Part shown: positions 12,510 to 28,259 of the stretch, piece by piece
Layout: every line of letters starts with the position of its first letter
Numbering within the stretch: position 1 is the first letter of the stretch
Assembly: GCA_023213395.1 (NCBI GenBank)
Contig: CM041465.1
Location: forward strand, 243,605,741 to 243,669,740
DNA length: 64,000 nt
Reading direction: 5' to 3'
DNA from: Cycas panzhihuaensis
Lineage: Eukaryota > Cycadophyta
Position numbers and translations under genes: made by a program
The notes under the pieces: model-generated
Database searches by the model: none
Seen by the model: the letters and a program-made list of their open reading frames with translations, nothing else
What the model was told of the DNA's origin: nothing

Positions 12510-12670
12510 CTAGCCGTGGGGCTTGTCCCGGCACCTTGCTTTCTGGCCTAGTCCGTGGGGCTGTCACGGACTCATACTTATCTGTCACGCCATATTTTTT
12601 GATGTATTAGGTTGTGGGATCCTCCTTCAAACCCACTAAAATTCATTTTATCTAATCAAAAAAAAAAAAA

Positions 12671-12686
12671 AGGATAAGAGTAAGGA
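12671..12686 (+). repeat. Right target-site duplication of LINE-1
   Basis: Exact copy of the 16 bases at 6468-6483, adjoining the A tract at 12658-12671. The copia I sequence resumes straight after it. Confidence 0.93.
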
Positions 12687-14525
12687 TGCATAAATTAATA
12701 AAGATGTCATGGATCATCAATTATAGGAGGAGGTAATAGTAATAGTAACACTAGGACCCTTGAGATCATTATTAGAAAGGAAGACAACTGAAGTGTTTAG
12801 AGTGATTGTATACTTATCAAATGATCAAATAATTATAAGTTAGTATAGCAGTCATACTCTTATGGTTAACACCATTCACTCTCACAATCTAGATTCTTAT
12901 ATTGAGGTAGTGAAAAATCCTCAATGGCAGGTTACAATAGAGGAGGAATATAGTTCTATAATTAAGAATATAACTTAGAGTTTAGTTCTATTACCTCTAA
13001 GGAAAACTTAGTTGGATATAAGTGGATCTATAAAATGAAGTTTTAAGCCAATGGTAATGTAGAAAAGTTTAAGGCAAAAATCGTTACCTAGGGTTTTAAA
13101 TAAAAAGAAGGGATAAACTACAATGAGACATTTACATCTATTTTAAAGATGACTACAATCAAATTAATCCTTTTAATTACAACTAAGTTTAGGTAGGAGA
13201 CACATTAGATGGATGTGTAGTCTACATTCCTTAATAGAGTTTTGAAGAAAATTTACATTATATAACCTCTTAATTTCATTGAATAAGGACATAATAAATT
13301 CATGTATTATTTAAGGAAATATTTATATGGCCTAAATCTTTGTGAGCATGGTTTATAAAAATTGATGTGACCTTGAAGGAGGAAGGATTTATTATGATGG
13401 ATTTAGAGTTGACTTTACATGTTAATAAAATTATTATACTAATTGTGGTTATTATTCTATACATTGATGATTTGATCATTACAAGTAATCATCATAAGGA
13501 GATTAAGGTATTAAAAATATACCTAAAAAAGAATTTTGGCATGACTAATATATGGATATTCCATTATTTTTTAAGTATTAAGATAAGGCAACTAGAAGAT
13601 AAGATTTTAGTATCATAGAGGAAGTATACGAAATTATTATTTGAGATGTCTAAGATAATGGATTACAAGCCCATGTGAATACTATATGTTAAAAGAACAA
13701 AACTTATGAAATATATAGAGAAGTTTGTAATTGATGGAACACTATACAAAAGTTTAATAGGGATTTTAATCTACTTAACTTATAGTAGGCTTGATATTAC
13801 CTATGATATTGGGTTAGAGTCTCAATATATCTAGAATCCTCAAGAGCTACATTGGGTTATAGTAAAATGGATTATGAAATATTTAAAGGGATCTATGAAT
13901 CTTAGTTTAGAGTATCTAAGAGATGGTGATATAAGATTGTAAGGTTACATTGATGCTACTTGGAGTGGAAACTCAAATGACAAAAAAATTATTGTAAGAT
14001 ATGTGTTTAGCATTAGTGGTGGACTAATTTCTTAGTAATTAAAGAAATAATAAACTATTGTATTATCTTCTACTAAGGCAAAGTACTAAGGACTCTCGAT
14101 AGGGTATTGTGAAGTGGTTTGGTTGAAAGGAATGTTAGATGTTCTTAATATTTGAAGTTTCATAATGACTATCTTTGTTAATAATTAAAATATTATTTGA
14201 TTATTGAAGAATCTTAAGTTTCATCCTCAAACCAAACATATTAAGATACAACACCATTATATTTAGAAGATGGTCAAAGTAGGGAAGTTGAATGTGGAAT
14301 ATTATTTAAGTGACGAATAACTGGTAAATACTTTTATAAAATTATTTATTAAAAATTATTTCAAAAGAATTTATATTAGATTAGACCTATGTAATATTAT
14401 CCCTTTAGGGAGGATAAATCTAAAAGGCCATCTCTCATTCTCCTTGAAGGTTATTAGTTTATGAAACCAAGTTGATCTATAACTATATGTTAAGCCTTAA
14501 ATCCCACATTCAAATTAAGAGGGAG
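12687..14525 (+). pseudogene. Copia I reverse transcriptase and RNase H, downstream of LINE-1
   Basis: The frame broken by LINE-1 continues here. The RT N-terminal segment reads VVKNPQWQVTIEEEYSSIIK (about 12909-12968), then VGYKWIYKMK, LILLITTKF, the MDV box and LNRVLKKIYI, and LRKYLYGLN. The catalytic box is ILYIDDLIITSNHH (about 13455-13495), so both aspartates are kept. The longest clean stretch, 83 residues at 13367-13618, contains it. RNase H follows with degraded LSYSRLDITY, MKYLKGS, GYIDATWSG and LSSTKAKY segments up to about 14340. The purine-rich ttaagagggag just before 14526 is the polypurine tract. Many in-frame TAG and TAA codons show a long-dead copy. Confidence 0.85.
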
Positions 14526-14826
14526 TGTTAGTAAACATAGTTAAGAAATAATGTGTGGTAGTTGTTAATACTTCATATGTTGGTAAGTGGAGTCATGGAG
14601 TAAAAACGTGTCATTTAAGAGATGTAACCTTTCAAAAGGGTATTGAACCTATTGAAAGAGTTATAGGTCTTGGTTAGACATAACCTTTATAATCATATAA
14701 AAGGGATTATAGGTAAGGTTGGTAAATCATTCAATTAGGTTTCAAAAGAATTCAATGATATAACATCAATATTTCTAATAAATCATCAATATTTTAAGTG
14801 TGTTTTTTTTTTAAGTGTTTGCCACA
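14526..14826 (+). repeat. Probable 3' LTR of copia I
   Basis: It starts with tgttag directly after a polypurine tract and can be closed at gccaca near 14826, about 300 bp, a normal size for a copia LTR. The 5' partner is not in the window because the element is truncated upstream, so the right end is a guess. Confidence 0.6.
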
Positions 14827-17360
14827 TAAACTAGTGTCTTATATGCATATGTTCTCTTGTTTGATGTGTTATTTTATGCTATGCAAATGATAGAAAGATT
14901 TGGTAATAATTCACATGGCATTAAGGCAAGTATGAGAATGTTCAAAATCTCACTAGCCAAATACCATTAAAGTTGTCAACATATTAATAAATATGAGAGT
15001 TCTTTTTATTTCTTTCTTATGTTTTCCTTTTCTTTAGTTCTTCTTTTTCATGTTATAAAAGTCTATGAATTAATGAATGACTATGTATAACTCAAGAAAA
15101 TATAGTTCGCCATTAAATTTAGTCTAGTGTAAGGGACTCAAGATATGAGAGTTACCTTTGAGTGTGAGTGAGGAGAAATCAATCACTTCAAAGATATCTA
15201 CCTAACAATATAAACATTTAATAAAATGTAAAGCCCAACATGACTAATGTGTTATTTTATTTAACTAAATAATAAAAAATTAAGGAGTCCCATTCAAATG
15301 TTAATTTCTAATTTTGGCTAATGGTATTAATATACATGTGAATAAGAGTGAGAATAAGACTCAGTAGTTTAAACAGTCTTATACTATAGGAATTATAAGA
15401 TGTCACATTGGTATATATATTGAGAGTGAAGAATGTCAAACCAATGCATGAAGGTATATATGTTTAGTGTAAGTTCATGGTAGAACATGTGACTTATCAT
15501 AGTTTATGCTCTTTAGTAGTTAAGAGTTTGGAATTATAGTTTGTTCTCATTATAGAGATAGTCATGTATGAAATTTTTAAATAATTAACCTTCTTTTTAT
15601 GCTTAAAAGGGGAAGATCTTCTTTAGAAAAAACTCCTTGTTTACACTTAAATAAAGGATTCACTTCTTGGGAAAAATAAATGGGAGAATAGGATTAATTA
15701 TCCATATTCTTTTATCTATAAAGGGAATATCTTCTTTAGAAGGAACAACTAGCTCATTATTTTGAAAGGGGTTCTTTTGTTTACAATACTAAGAAAAAAG
15801 TATGAGATTTAGGTGAGTTAGTCTTATAGTTTTGTCTTTCTCATTATTATTGTTATTATTATTATTATTTATTATAGTTTTATATTTTCCATTATTGTTT
15901 ACTGTTGTTGTCTTCTTCTATTGTTATTATTATTAACATGATTAAATACAATATTAAAACTTCATCTTATATAAACTCTAACACTCATAATTAGAATATC
16001 TCTTCATTCTATATATAGAGCACCACTATCTAATATAACCTTAAGGCAAAGAGATGTGTACTTCTACAAGATCAATAATTCTAAGAGATTCCTCTTCATG
16101 TGAATTATTTCTAGAATTAGTTTTATAAACACCTAACTTATGTTCTAAGATTTGAAGGGATGAAGTAAAAGGATATAACAATTTATCTTATGTGATTGGT
16201 TTGGGCTCCTTAGAAGTTTTGGGCTTATCTTATTTGTAACTTAAAGTCTTTAAAAGAAGTTTAATGGAAGCGTAGACTTGAAAACTATAAAATTGGGTTA
16301 GTATTATAAAATTAGGTTAATAAAAGAAGAAAAAAAATGAAAGATGCATAACTTCCTCATATATTATTCGTTTTCAAGTCATGGCCACTCAATTCATATC
16401 CATTCAAAGAGATCTACATAATAGGATAGGTAGAACTAATAATTACATTAAAAATGAAGGCCAAAAATACAAAGGGAAAATTATAAATAAGATACAACAA
16501 AGAGAATGTGTAAAACAACTAGAGAAAGTAGCAATTATCATACAACTTAACTTATAATCTTATACCTTTATAAAGTAAAAGTGTTGTAAAGAATAGATTC
16601 CTTTTCCATCATCAATGAGAAAGAGATGTAATGTCCATAAACAAATCAAATAAATACTAAATCAAATATAGCATCTAGTAAATCTTAAGTAATAAATACA
16701 TATCTAATGTATGAGGAAAGAAATTATAGTTAATATTCATAGATTTTGGGTAGGGTGTCCAAAATTAAACAAATAAACATTAAGTTCAATCAATAGCAGA
16801 ACTAAACATTTATATGCTAAACTTATCAATGTGATATATTTGTACAAGTTATAGAAATAAATAATCACTTAATAATAAGAAGCATCCAAATAAGCATTGC
16901 ACTAGATATTTCACTACTAATCCTTTATTTATTAATTTCTTCACATTTACTAATGTGATTTATCTCAATAATCACATTAGAGATATGATTAATGCTTGCA
17001 AATAGCCTTAAATTAATAATTTGATATTTAAGATTATATAGATACATATCTATAAAAATTATCAATATATCTTTGTCATGAAAAGAACTAACTATAAATA
17101 CTAACTTTATATAGATCTAAATTGGTTATGAAATTATCTTCATATTTACCAATTAACTTAAACTAACTCATGTAAACATTAATCTCTATTGACTATTGAC
17201 GTAGTCAATAAATATGACTAGTCTAAATGATTAATGTTAGCCATATTAACATTGATAACTAATACCTCATAATGATAAGTATTATAAAGACAAATAGTTT
17301 ACTCTTTTATCAACCTTCTGTATAAGTCAATTCTACATTTGAGAGGACATGATATTAAAG
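14827..17360. other. AT-rich stretch without a recognisable gene
   Basis: No frame above about 60 residues and no retrotransposon motif was found on either strand. Short local echoes occur, for example atcttctttagaa at about 15617 and 15731 with different surroundings. The last 200 bases before the microsatellite are simply AT-rich. Confidence 0.5.
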
Positions 17361-19776
<2,416 letters not shown>

Positions 19777-20008
19777 AAGGTTCTAAATCCTCAAAGTTGA
19801 TAATCTTCAAATACAATAGTAATAAAAAATAATAAATTTGTAAAACAAAGATAGAAATAAAGTTGAGCTTAAAATTAAAGCTAAATTAGGCCAACTACTC
19901 CTAGGCAGTGAGTGCTAAATGATGGAATTAAACCAAAATTAAAACTTACATAAAATAAGTTCTTAGGTCCTTTTGATATAGGTACAAAATTAAGCACCTA
20001 GAAAAAGA

Positions 20009-20101
20009 TAACTTCATATTAAAATATCAACATCTTAATAAAAATACCAACTTCCAATAAATTGACTTACCATTTATTTAATAAATTTTAGGATCACTAC
20101 A
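20009..20101 (-). repeat. Start of the 3' LTR of element J
   Basis: Matches 22761-22851 over about 92 bases with scattered substitutions. It ends at taca on the plus strand, beside the purine-rich tract. Confidence 0.6.
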
Positions 20102-22185
20102 ATCCATCCCTCCTTTAGAAAATAGTTTACCCATGAAGTATTATAATTTTATTACATTAGAAGTCTAGAGAATATACCTCATCACATGTATATCTTCAAT
20201 CCTCCTCTTTCTAAAGCCATAATATTATAAGCTTTTGGTTCTCCTCTATTTTTCCTTCTTAAAGCAAGACATATACACCTTATTCCTATTTGTGATAGTG
20301 CCTCTCCGAGAGCTAACTTTATACTTATACAATTCTGAGCCCTCTGTGTTTTAAGGAATGGCCTTCTATTTGTATCTTATGTCCATTTGCAATTATCCTT
20401 AAAAGAGAATTTAAATATATAAAGAGGAGATATGGGTTATTAAAATAATCTTAGGAAAGTAGATATGGGGTTTTTATTAATAAAGGATGATATTGTAAGA
20501 ATGAAAACTCATATAAGTGACATAGAATGTGTGGTAAGGTTTACATAAGGGGAGATGTATGCACATATAAATTAAGGGTATGAAATTGAAAAGCATGGAG
20601 CATAGATGGCATACATCAGTTGTGTTAGGGGGGAAACTAAGAGGAAGCATATATGGGAATTTGAATAGGGAATGTGATATATGAAGGCTAGGCTAGATAA
20701 GAGGTAGGCTAAAATAAATTATGGATGATGAACATGATGCCATATAGAATGAAAGGTAAATAAAATTAGATTTGTGAGTGAATTCAGGCTTTGAGGGGAT
20801 TAATGGGAATGAGTAGGGAATAAGGGCTAGGTTCTCTTTATGGAAAAAGGGTTTTGACAAGGATTTATGAAATTGGTTTCTAGAGTATTACAAAGGGTTA
20901 ATAGGAAAATAAAAAAGGACGTAAGATGGGTAAGGATAAGGTAAGTTAGGATGTAGAGGAAAAGAAGTCAACACCTTATAGAGGGGGTGTATAATGATAG
21001 CAGTAGGATTTAAAACTTATTAAAAGAAATTTAAAAAATAGGAATAGTGATAAGGAGGTTTCCTAGGGAATGAGCCATGAAGAGGTATATTAAATGGGAT
21101 AAGAATTTTGCCTACTAGGGATTAAGGATTTTAGGCTTCAAACTCTAATTCAGTTATAAGATCTTATTATGTAAGATCTAGGGAAATTTTCAAGGCTATA
21201 GAGTTAGAACAATCAAGATGAATAATGACAACTTTAAATAAATTAGACAATTGAAATACAAGATTAGAATCTAAAGGAAGTATTTTTTCAAAATCATCGT
21301 GTGTCTAAGATTCTTCCATAAACTTCCTATTAGTAAGAACTTCTTATGAGTTAGTTGTTGTGTCATCACATTATTCAACATTTTACTCCTTAATAGGCTC
21401 CTCACCATATTGTTTTTCAACTTGATTAGATGATTCCTTTATTTCCCCCTAAAACATTTTATACTCTCTTTCAAATAGATTAAGATTTCTTAAAGTGCTC
21501 CATGATGATATTTTTTGTTGTCTTCCTCTTAATATTTATTCTTCAAATCCATAAAGTCTTCATTATATAATCTTTTCAGTGTTTATCCCATCACCTTGTA
21601 ATTCTATCTTCAAACCTTATGAGGAAACTTAGTAAGAAATACTCCTAATCAAGGTAGTAATATAAAATCCTTTTAGTGACCCACTCCCAAGCTTTCCTAC
21701 ATATATATTCTAGAATATATGGGCAAAATAAGCTACTTTTCATATGGGATCAAGTATTAAATCCCTTTTTGACCTTATTTAGCCACTCTATAGGTTGGAC
21801 TCTTCTATATTTGGTAAAAATAGAAAAATCATTCTCTATAATTTCATCATAGGGCTCTATTATTAAGTGTCAACATCTAATAATATTTACAATATTAAAT
21901 TAAAAATAAACTACATCATCCAATATTCCATTTTGAAGGTCTCTAAACTAAGATTCCAATAGCTTAAACATAATCATATTCTAACACATATAGCATAATT
22001 TATGGTAGAAAATGCATTAGAACCTTCTTTCAAAAAAATGAGGGGAGTTTCTAGGCCTTTTCAAACTTTGGTACCTATTCACTTGAGGTCTCCATATGAT
22101 TGCTTATTAAAAAGAAGGGGATTGGGCTCTAAATCTTAAAATTTATCTAATTTAATTTAATTTCTAATAAACTTTAAAATATTAT

Positions 22186-22311
<126 letters not shown>

Positions 22312-22760
22312 TTATATTGACATGTTTTTTGGCGGTCCTACGATGAAGTTTTCTTTGGCATTTTTTTTTTTGTGACTTGTTACCATGGGGATTTCTTCTT
22401 ATTTTTCATGTGTTCACTTTGTAGATGATCTAACTCATCCCTCTCATCTACTCATCCACCTTTTATAGGTTTATTTGATGAACTGTGGAATCTCTCATAT
22501 TTTTCTAAAATACTTTGTAACTTGTCCTAAGGATCTTGTTAATTCTCTAATAAGTATCATTAGACTACTTCTTACCCTTCTACATCTCACACCTTCAATC
22601 ATAATAATATAACCTTTATGTGTGGATATTTAGTTAGGGTTTAATATCCCTTCTTCACACTATCCTCTCTTGTAGATCTTTATGACTCAATCTCTATAGA
22701 TTCAAACTTCTCTTAGATAATGAATATGAAGATCTTCATATTAGGCCCCTCATAAAAATT

Positions 22761-22851
22761 GACTTCATATTAAAATACCAATATCCTGATAACAAAACCA
22801 ACTTCAAATAAATTAACTCCCTATTTATTTAATAAATTTAGGATTTTTACA
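22761..22851 (-). repeat. Start of the 5' LTR of element J
   Basis: Second copy of the 20009-20101 repeat, ending ggatttttaca on the plus strand. Similarity does not continue to lower coordinates, so most of this LTR has diverged or been replaced. Confidence 0.5.
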
Positions 22852-23281
22852 AGGTGGAATACCAAGGAGCTTGATAATTTAGCTATTATTAATTAATGAC
22901 TAATCTATGTTGCTAACCTAGGAAGGAATCAGGCTAAGGTTAAAAAAGTAGCAACCTCACTTATGAGAGGAAATAGAAGAACCAAAATCCAAAAAAAGGA
23001 AACTAAGGTTTATCATTAAGTATTGAACATTATCTTATTTTATAATGGGGTTTAGGAAAGCATTAAGGATATGATGACCCTAGATGAATTCATATTATTC
23101 AGAACAAATTATACTATCAAGAAAAAAGTATGTTTAAAAGGCTAAGGCTTTTAGCAAAAATTTAAAGTAATTAAACATTAGTATCCTATAAAGATGAGGT
23201 TCTTTCTTACTTTAAGGATAAGTTTAGTAATACTAGTGTTAGTCTAATTTTTAAGCCTATACAAATCCACTATCTCCTAAG
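22852..23281. other. AT-rich spacer
   Basis: No domain, repeat or promoter recognised. Short frames only. Confidence 0.4.
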
Positions 23282-23679
23282 TGTTATAACATTATATTTC
23301 ATAAAAGTTGATGTAATGTTTACTTAGTGCATGAATCATGATTAGTTGATGTATTAGGTTCTCATATATTATTTAAGTGGTTGATGCATTATTATGATTT
23401 CATTATTTAATGGAATTATTATATCCTATTAGATATGCATGAAGTGATAAATCTATAAATATATATATGCATTAAAAGCATATTTGAGATAAAACAATGA
23501 GAGAGATCTAAGCCCCATCCTTCTCCCATGGTTTGCATATATTATTTAATATACTTAATGTTTATCTTAAACACCTCATGATTTATATTTTATTTATTAT
23601 TTATATAAGTTACTTATTGATGAATGTTTCACATAATCATTCCTACTTGGTTATATAAGTCATTATTAAAACTTGAACA
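23282..23679 (+). repeat. Possible copia-like LTR (K)
   Basis: The 398 bases begin tgttataac and end ttgaaca, giving the TGTT...AACA termini usual for copia LTRs. The next bases, tcatatcaaagc (23680-23691), match 9 of 12 positions of the initiator-tRNA-Met primer site TGGTATCAGAGC. Two of the three mismatches are G-to-A changes. No second copy was found in the window, so this is a candidate solo or truncated 5' LTR. Confidence 0.4.
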
Positions 23680-23754
23680 TCATATCAAAGCTTGTGCAAG
23701 AATTTTAACACCAAGTACATGTTAAGGAGAAGTCATGGCTAATAGTATTTGAAA

Positions 23755-25930
23755 AGATCTTGTAAATTTCCATAATAAGTCCATCCTTCCCTAGAGATTT
23801 CTCTTTAACTATGAACCACAAGGCTCCTTTAAGCTCATCTTTAGTCATAGGCTTGTTAAATTAAGCCTAATATGTATGTTGATTTTAGAGGGAATAACAC
23901 TCATGTATTTTATTAATACATCAGTTATCTCAAGAGTCATAGGGGTGGAGGTGAAGGTTTTAGCATAATTCTTGATAAACATGCCATCCATAACATAAGA
24001 GTCATTAAACAAAGAGATATCTTCAATTTATAAAATATAAATATGTGAATCTTACTATCTTATTTTAAGGGTATACATGAGTCTTTTAGAGGATGCCTTT
24101 CCTTCCTTAAGCTAATAAATACATGCAAAAGCTTGAGCTCCTTGAGATTTAATAGATTCGTATGTGAGCAATTCAATATGTGAATAAGAGACTTATGCTC
24201 ATGTATGTTAGGGGTAAATAAAATAAGATTAAATTATGTAAGAATATCTTGAAGGGCCATGTTTAGTCAAATCTCTTATCTCCTATAAACACAAATAAGT
24301 GGGCTACAATATCCTCTTAACCAAAAGATAAAGCTAAATGGTTTTTTTCAATAATAATATCATCCCTTCTTAATAAAGGGGATTAGGTACCAGGTCCTAT
24401 ATTTTCTTAACACCTTCATGACAATGAGAATATGATAAAAGGAAACCTTTTGAATTTCAAATGAGAGTCCCATAATGAAGGATATAAAAAATGGTTTGAA
24501 AGAAAGGCCAAAAGTGAATTCTAACATCCCAAGGATAGGGAACAATAGAATCGTCATAAAGAAGTAATAATTATCCAACCTAGAACATGTTCTAGCACTC
24601 TTATCATACTTATTAGATAGAGAAAATCATAGGGCATTAGAAAAACCAAGCGAGGTTTAGAGAGATTAAAGTGTTCCTTAAAGCCTAACTAAGATTAGAA
24701 CTCATACATATTCTTTGAGATATATAGGTCTCCAGCCTTATTAGTTGAGGACTCGAGCATATTAAAATCATCAATAACCACCTACTTCACTTTTAGGAAA
24801 AAATGTTTAAAACCAATTCCATACAATAGTCATAACAAATGGTCTAATAGAGGTATATATGCTTAAAATACTAACCAAAAGATTTTGTAAATAAGAAGTA
24901 ACCTAAGCTGCCTAAAAAGTGGGATTAGATCTAACATAGACAAGGAGGTCCTTAATCCATGAGGCCAAATAGATGATAATACCATCTACTCTAGGATAAT
25001 GACTTGAGGATAGAGTATTCCTTGAAACCTAGATAGATATGATGATAAATTATAACTTACTACTTGCAATTTTACATTCTTAGAAAGCCAAAAAAATAAG
25101 TATAGTAACCTCAACGAGTATATAGTTGACATCTAGTGGTCTTCTTCCATCATGTTAGTAATTTTAAAGTGATTTAACGTAGCAAAGTGGTTGTAAGGAT
25201 CTTCGACAAAAGAGTCAACAAGTGCTTAATTCCTTAATAGACTTCTTTACTAGTGTGATTGTCCTACATGTTAGGATCAATCTCTCTTGGAGACTAGATT
25301 CTCAAATAAGTTGGACTTTGAGTAGTGGGAGTATAGGGTTCTTTCCTTGATTGGAAGAAAACTATTTAGCCCTAATCTAGGTCCTCAAGGGTAAGGGTGG
25401 TCTCTTAAATGATGTTAGAGGAAGCATTTGCTAATTTAAGATTAGAAGAAAAAGAATATGTGCATAAAACCTTATCTTTATTAGAAGCAACCCCTTATTT
25501 ACTTTAGAATTAAGGATCAATAAAAAGAAGAGGATACGATTTAGCAAAATGGTCCATGTTTCATCACTTAGAACAAGTGTTTGGTATGTTGAGATACTGG
25601 ACATTTTGAAGCAAAAATTTTCCCCATAAACAAATGGTAATATTCAATAAGAGGTTTACTAAGATTTACTTCCACATAAACATGAGGATTTAACTGGCCC
25701 CTAAATTAGTAATTCAAAGGCTTAAACTAGAGTTAACCCATAGAAGCAACAAAGCTATTAAGGAAATGTAAAAGTTATAAAGGAAGATTTAGAAATTTAA
25801 TTAAAATCAAGCATTCAAAGATAACTACCTCCTAACTTAATAAAAAAAAAAAGGCTGAGAACTTACAATAAGTAAATTGACACAATGGAAGAATATAAAA
25901 TAAAATAAAACTATGCTTAGAATCCAACCA
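23755..25930 (-). pseudogene. LINE-3: badly decayed LINE, ORF1 end to RT start (minus strand)
   Basis: Read from high to low coordinates, the minus strand shows the following in order. First is an ORF1-type segment NPHVYVEVNLSKPL (about 25700-25655), then a degraded zinc knuckle ending MDHFAKSYP. Next is an endonuclease-like VVIDDFNMLESSTNKAG (about 24765-24715; family form GDFN). A long frame at 24578-24360 follows, where the SDH box would have become LDNYYFF. Last is the RT entry motif KDELKGALWFIVKEKSLGKD (about 23850-23790; family form K.PGPDG). It stops abruptly at about 23755, near candidate LTR K. It differs from LINE-1 in all these motifs, so it is another LINE lineage. Assignment rests on short motifs in the right order. 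Confidence 0.5.
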
Positions 25931-27634
25931 ATTTTTATTCTTTAGATGTTAGATTTTGGTAGTTATTAAGATATTTTCTGATAGGCTTATTGGTGAGGTT
26001 TAATTGTATTATTCTAGGTCTAGAATTATCTCCTATAAGTCAGGTTTTGGCGTATAATTGACAATTAATCCCTTCAACTTTTGAATCTAAGATAATCAAT
26101 TTAGCTTTTCCACCTACCACTATGACAATTAATTTTTCCAAGATTTGATGTAAGATATGGTTTAAAAGTGCATTTGACATTTGTACAACCTCATGAACTA
26201 CCTAAGTGATAGATTTTACTATATCTTTTTAGATTAAATTTCTAGTCATTTTATCAATGTTCATTATGTATATAATAGTGTATGTACAAGTCCACAGGTT
26301 GCCTTTTGTCACTATGAATTACTATATTTCATAGCCTTCTTACTTGAGTCTATTATGTTATCCAAGAGACACTCAATATTGGTAGATCATTAAGTATTGG
26401 TCTACATTTGTTGATTATTTTTATAGGTGTGGTTTGTGGGTGTGTTATTAATGCTCTATTAACTTATCATTTATCCATGCCTAAGAGACTACAAGCATCT
26501 TAATGATACAATAACTAAATCTCAACATTACAATTGTCTTAATGGTTATAGTTACTACAATATTATGCCATCACAAGGTATAATCTCATAGGATAACTAA
26601 AATGTATATAATATATAAATAAAATAAAATGATAATATATAATATATAGTATTGTGTTGTACTATAGTGGCAATATATAATATAATTTACTATAATATAT
26701 ATTATGGTATATAATATATAATATATATTATGCCATAACCACACTAAATGGCGTATATGTAATATATCTTATGTTAATAAAGTGACATTATATAATATAT
26801 AATGAAAGCTATATATTAATAAAGCAAAGTGCTGATAAATGAACAATATGTGGTGTCTATCAATCAAACCATGGCAATTATTAATCAATATGTGGCAGTG
26901 TAGGCCAAATGGATAATGAAATGAGTAGGTAGAGATACAGCAATAGGTTTGATACAACATTGGCTATTAATATGGAGGCAATTGCATATATGTATTTAAC
27001 TTATGTTATCACCCTTTTGTTTTGTAGGTATTATCAATGAATTATATTTTTATAATCAATCAACAACCAACTTTATGTGAAAGCTAATGAAATGTATATT
27101 GTATATTTGACTTGTTAGTCAAATAGTGGAGGCTTGCCTATATATGTTACTCGTTCATCTTATGTGATTGTGGACTTAGTTGTGGTTAATGATGTATAGT
27201 GGTGGAATATATATGACAAAAGTAGTTGGTGTTGGGCGGCACTGGGTGCTTTCCTTGACAATTATGACAGATTATGGGTTGCATAATAGCAATACGTTTG
27301 GAACTATTGTGCCCAAAATGTTAATTAACAATTGTAGGTAATTGCACGATGGCAATGGTGATATGCCTAATGGCAAGTGGAACTAAAACTTCTCTAGTAA
27401 ACCTTTCTCTGGATGGTAATGAGTACCATGCAATGGTAATTTATGTGGTTTTTGTATAGTAGTTGGTACTCTACCCTTTGTGGAAACAATTACTCAATGA
27501 ACCCCACAAGATTGACTATGATGATTATCAAATACCACAACCAATGTGTGGATATCACATCTCATCCAAATTATGCTCTTGTAAATGACTATTGTATACT
27601 GTAGTTGAAATAAATTCCTGCAAGATAAGAAGGA
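25931..27634. other. AT-rich stretch without a recognisable gene
   Basis: No protein motif found. The part at about 26590-26820 is dense in near-palindromic ataatatata words, and 27000-27500 contains scattered short ggcaat-type echoes. It could be the inside of the minus-strand element whose primer site is at 27636-27647, but no coding sequence supports this. Confidence 0.4.
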
Positions 27635-27635
27635 T

Positions 27636-27660
27636 GTTATGATACCACTTGTTATGAACC
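27636..27660 (-). repeat. Possible primer-binding site and LTR edge (L, minus strand)
   Basis: On the minus strand the bases read tggtatcataac, matching the first eight bases of the initiator-tRNA-Met site, with a two-base ag spacer to an LTR edge. That edge is tgttatgaacc at 27650 on the plus strand. This is the same architecture as elements F and G. No partner LTR or far end was found. Confidence 0.35.
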
Positions 27661-27868
27661 TTCTTTGTAACTTAAGGAAACTATTAAATCTATTGAGTAT
27701 ATAAGAGTGCTTGAGAGATTAATAGTCAAAAGACTAATATGTATTGATTGATAGAAAATAAGTAATGATGAGTGAATGTTTACAATTAGTGCACATTAAG
27801 TAATATCTTTTAGTAAAAGGTTGCAACCATTCATAATGGTTAATTAATTAATTAGGATCATAATAGAC

Positions 27869-27874
27869 TTTATT
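27869..27874 (-). terminator. Candidate poly(A) signal of the SAUR gene
   Basis: AATAAA on the minus strand, about 385 bases past the stop codon. Such words are common in this AT-rich DNA, so the assignment is weak. Confidence 0.2.
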
Positions 27875-28259
27875 ATGAAGAAGAGAATCAGATCTATGTT
27901 GTCCATAGTCACCCCCATGGAAGGTTAAGTAGTACATTTGATCAAAAAATCTACCACTGGATGAGTTGGCAAAAAGAGCAAACAACTAGTTTACATGTCC
28001 AAAGAAGGAGGAGATTGCTGATGCATATCCACTCCCTTGACCCCCTGAACACAAGAGCTAGGTGAAAAAGATACGACCTGTTGAAATAGTAGAAAACTAG
28101 CAAGTCTCACATGAATACAAAGAGATTTGAAATGATGGTAGAGCAAACTTCCTAAAAGACTATGTATCAAGGTTGCATCCATGAAATATTACAATACATA
28201 CGAAAATCTGCAATGAAGAACATCCCTACAACAAAAGAAACAATGAGGTTCCGAGATGT

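Larger units (their letters stand above)
6484..12670 (+). mobile_element. LINE-1: nearly full-length L1-type non-LTR retrotransposon
   Basis: It is a 6.2-kb insertion bounded by a 16-bp direct repeat and ending in a run of 14 A. It has the full plant L1 layout. There is a GC-richer 5' leader, ORF1 with a DUF4283-like domain and CCHC knuckle, then ORF2 with endonuclease, reverse transcriptase, zf-RVT and RNase H. It sits inside the pol of copia I and is much less AT-rich than its surroundings, which fits a younger age. The coding regions have several stops and frameshifts, so it is now immobile. LINE-2 at 43355-46277 shares the unusual RT box HHQF[V/I]DDNIFLGK and belongs to the same family. 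Confidence 0.95.
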
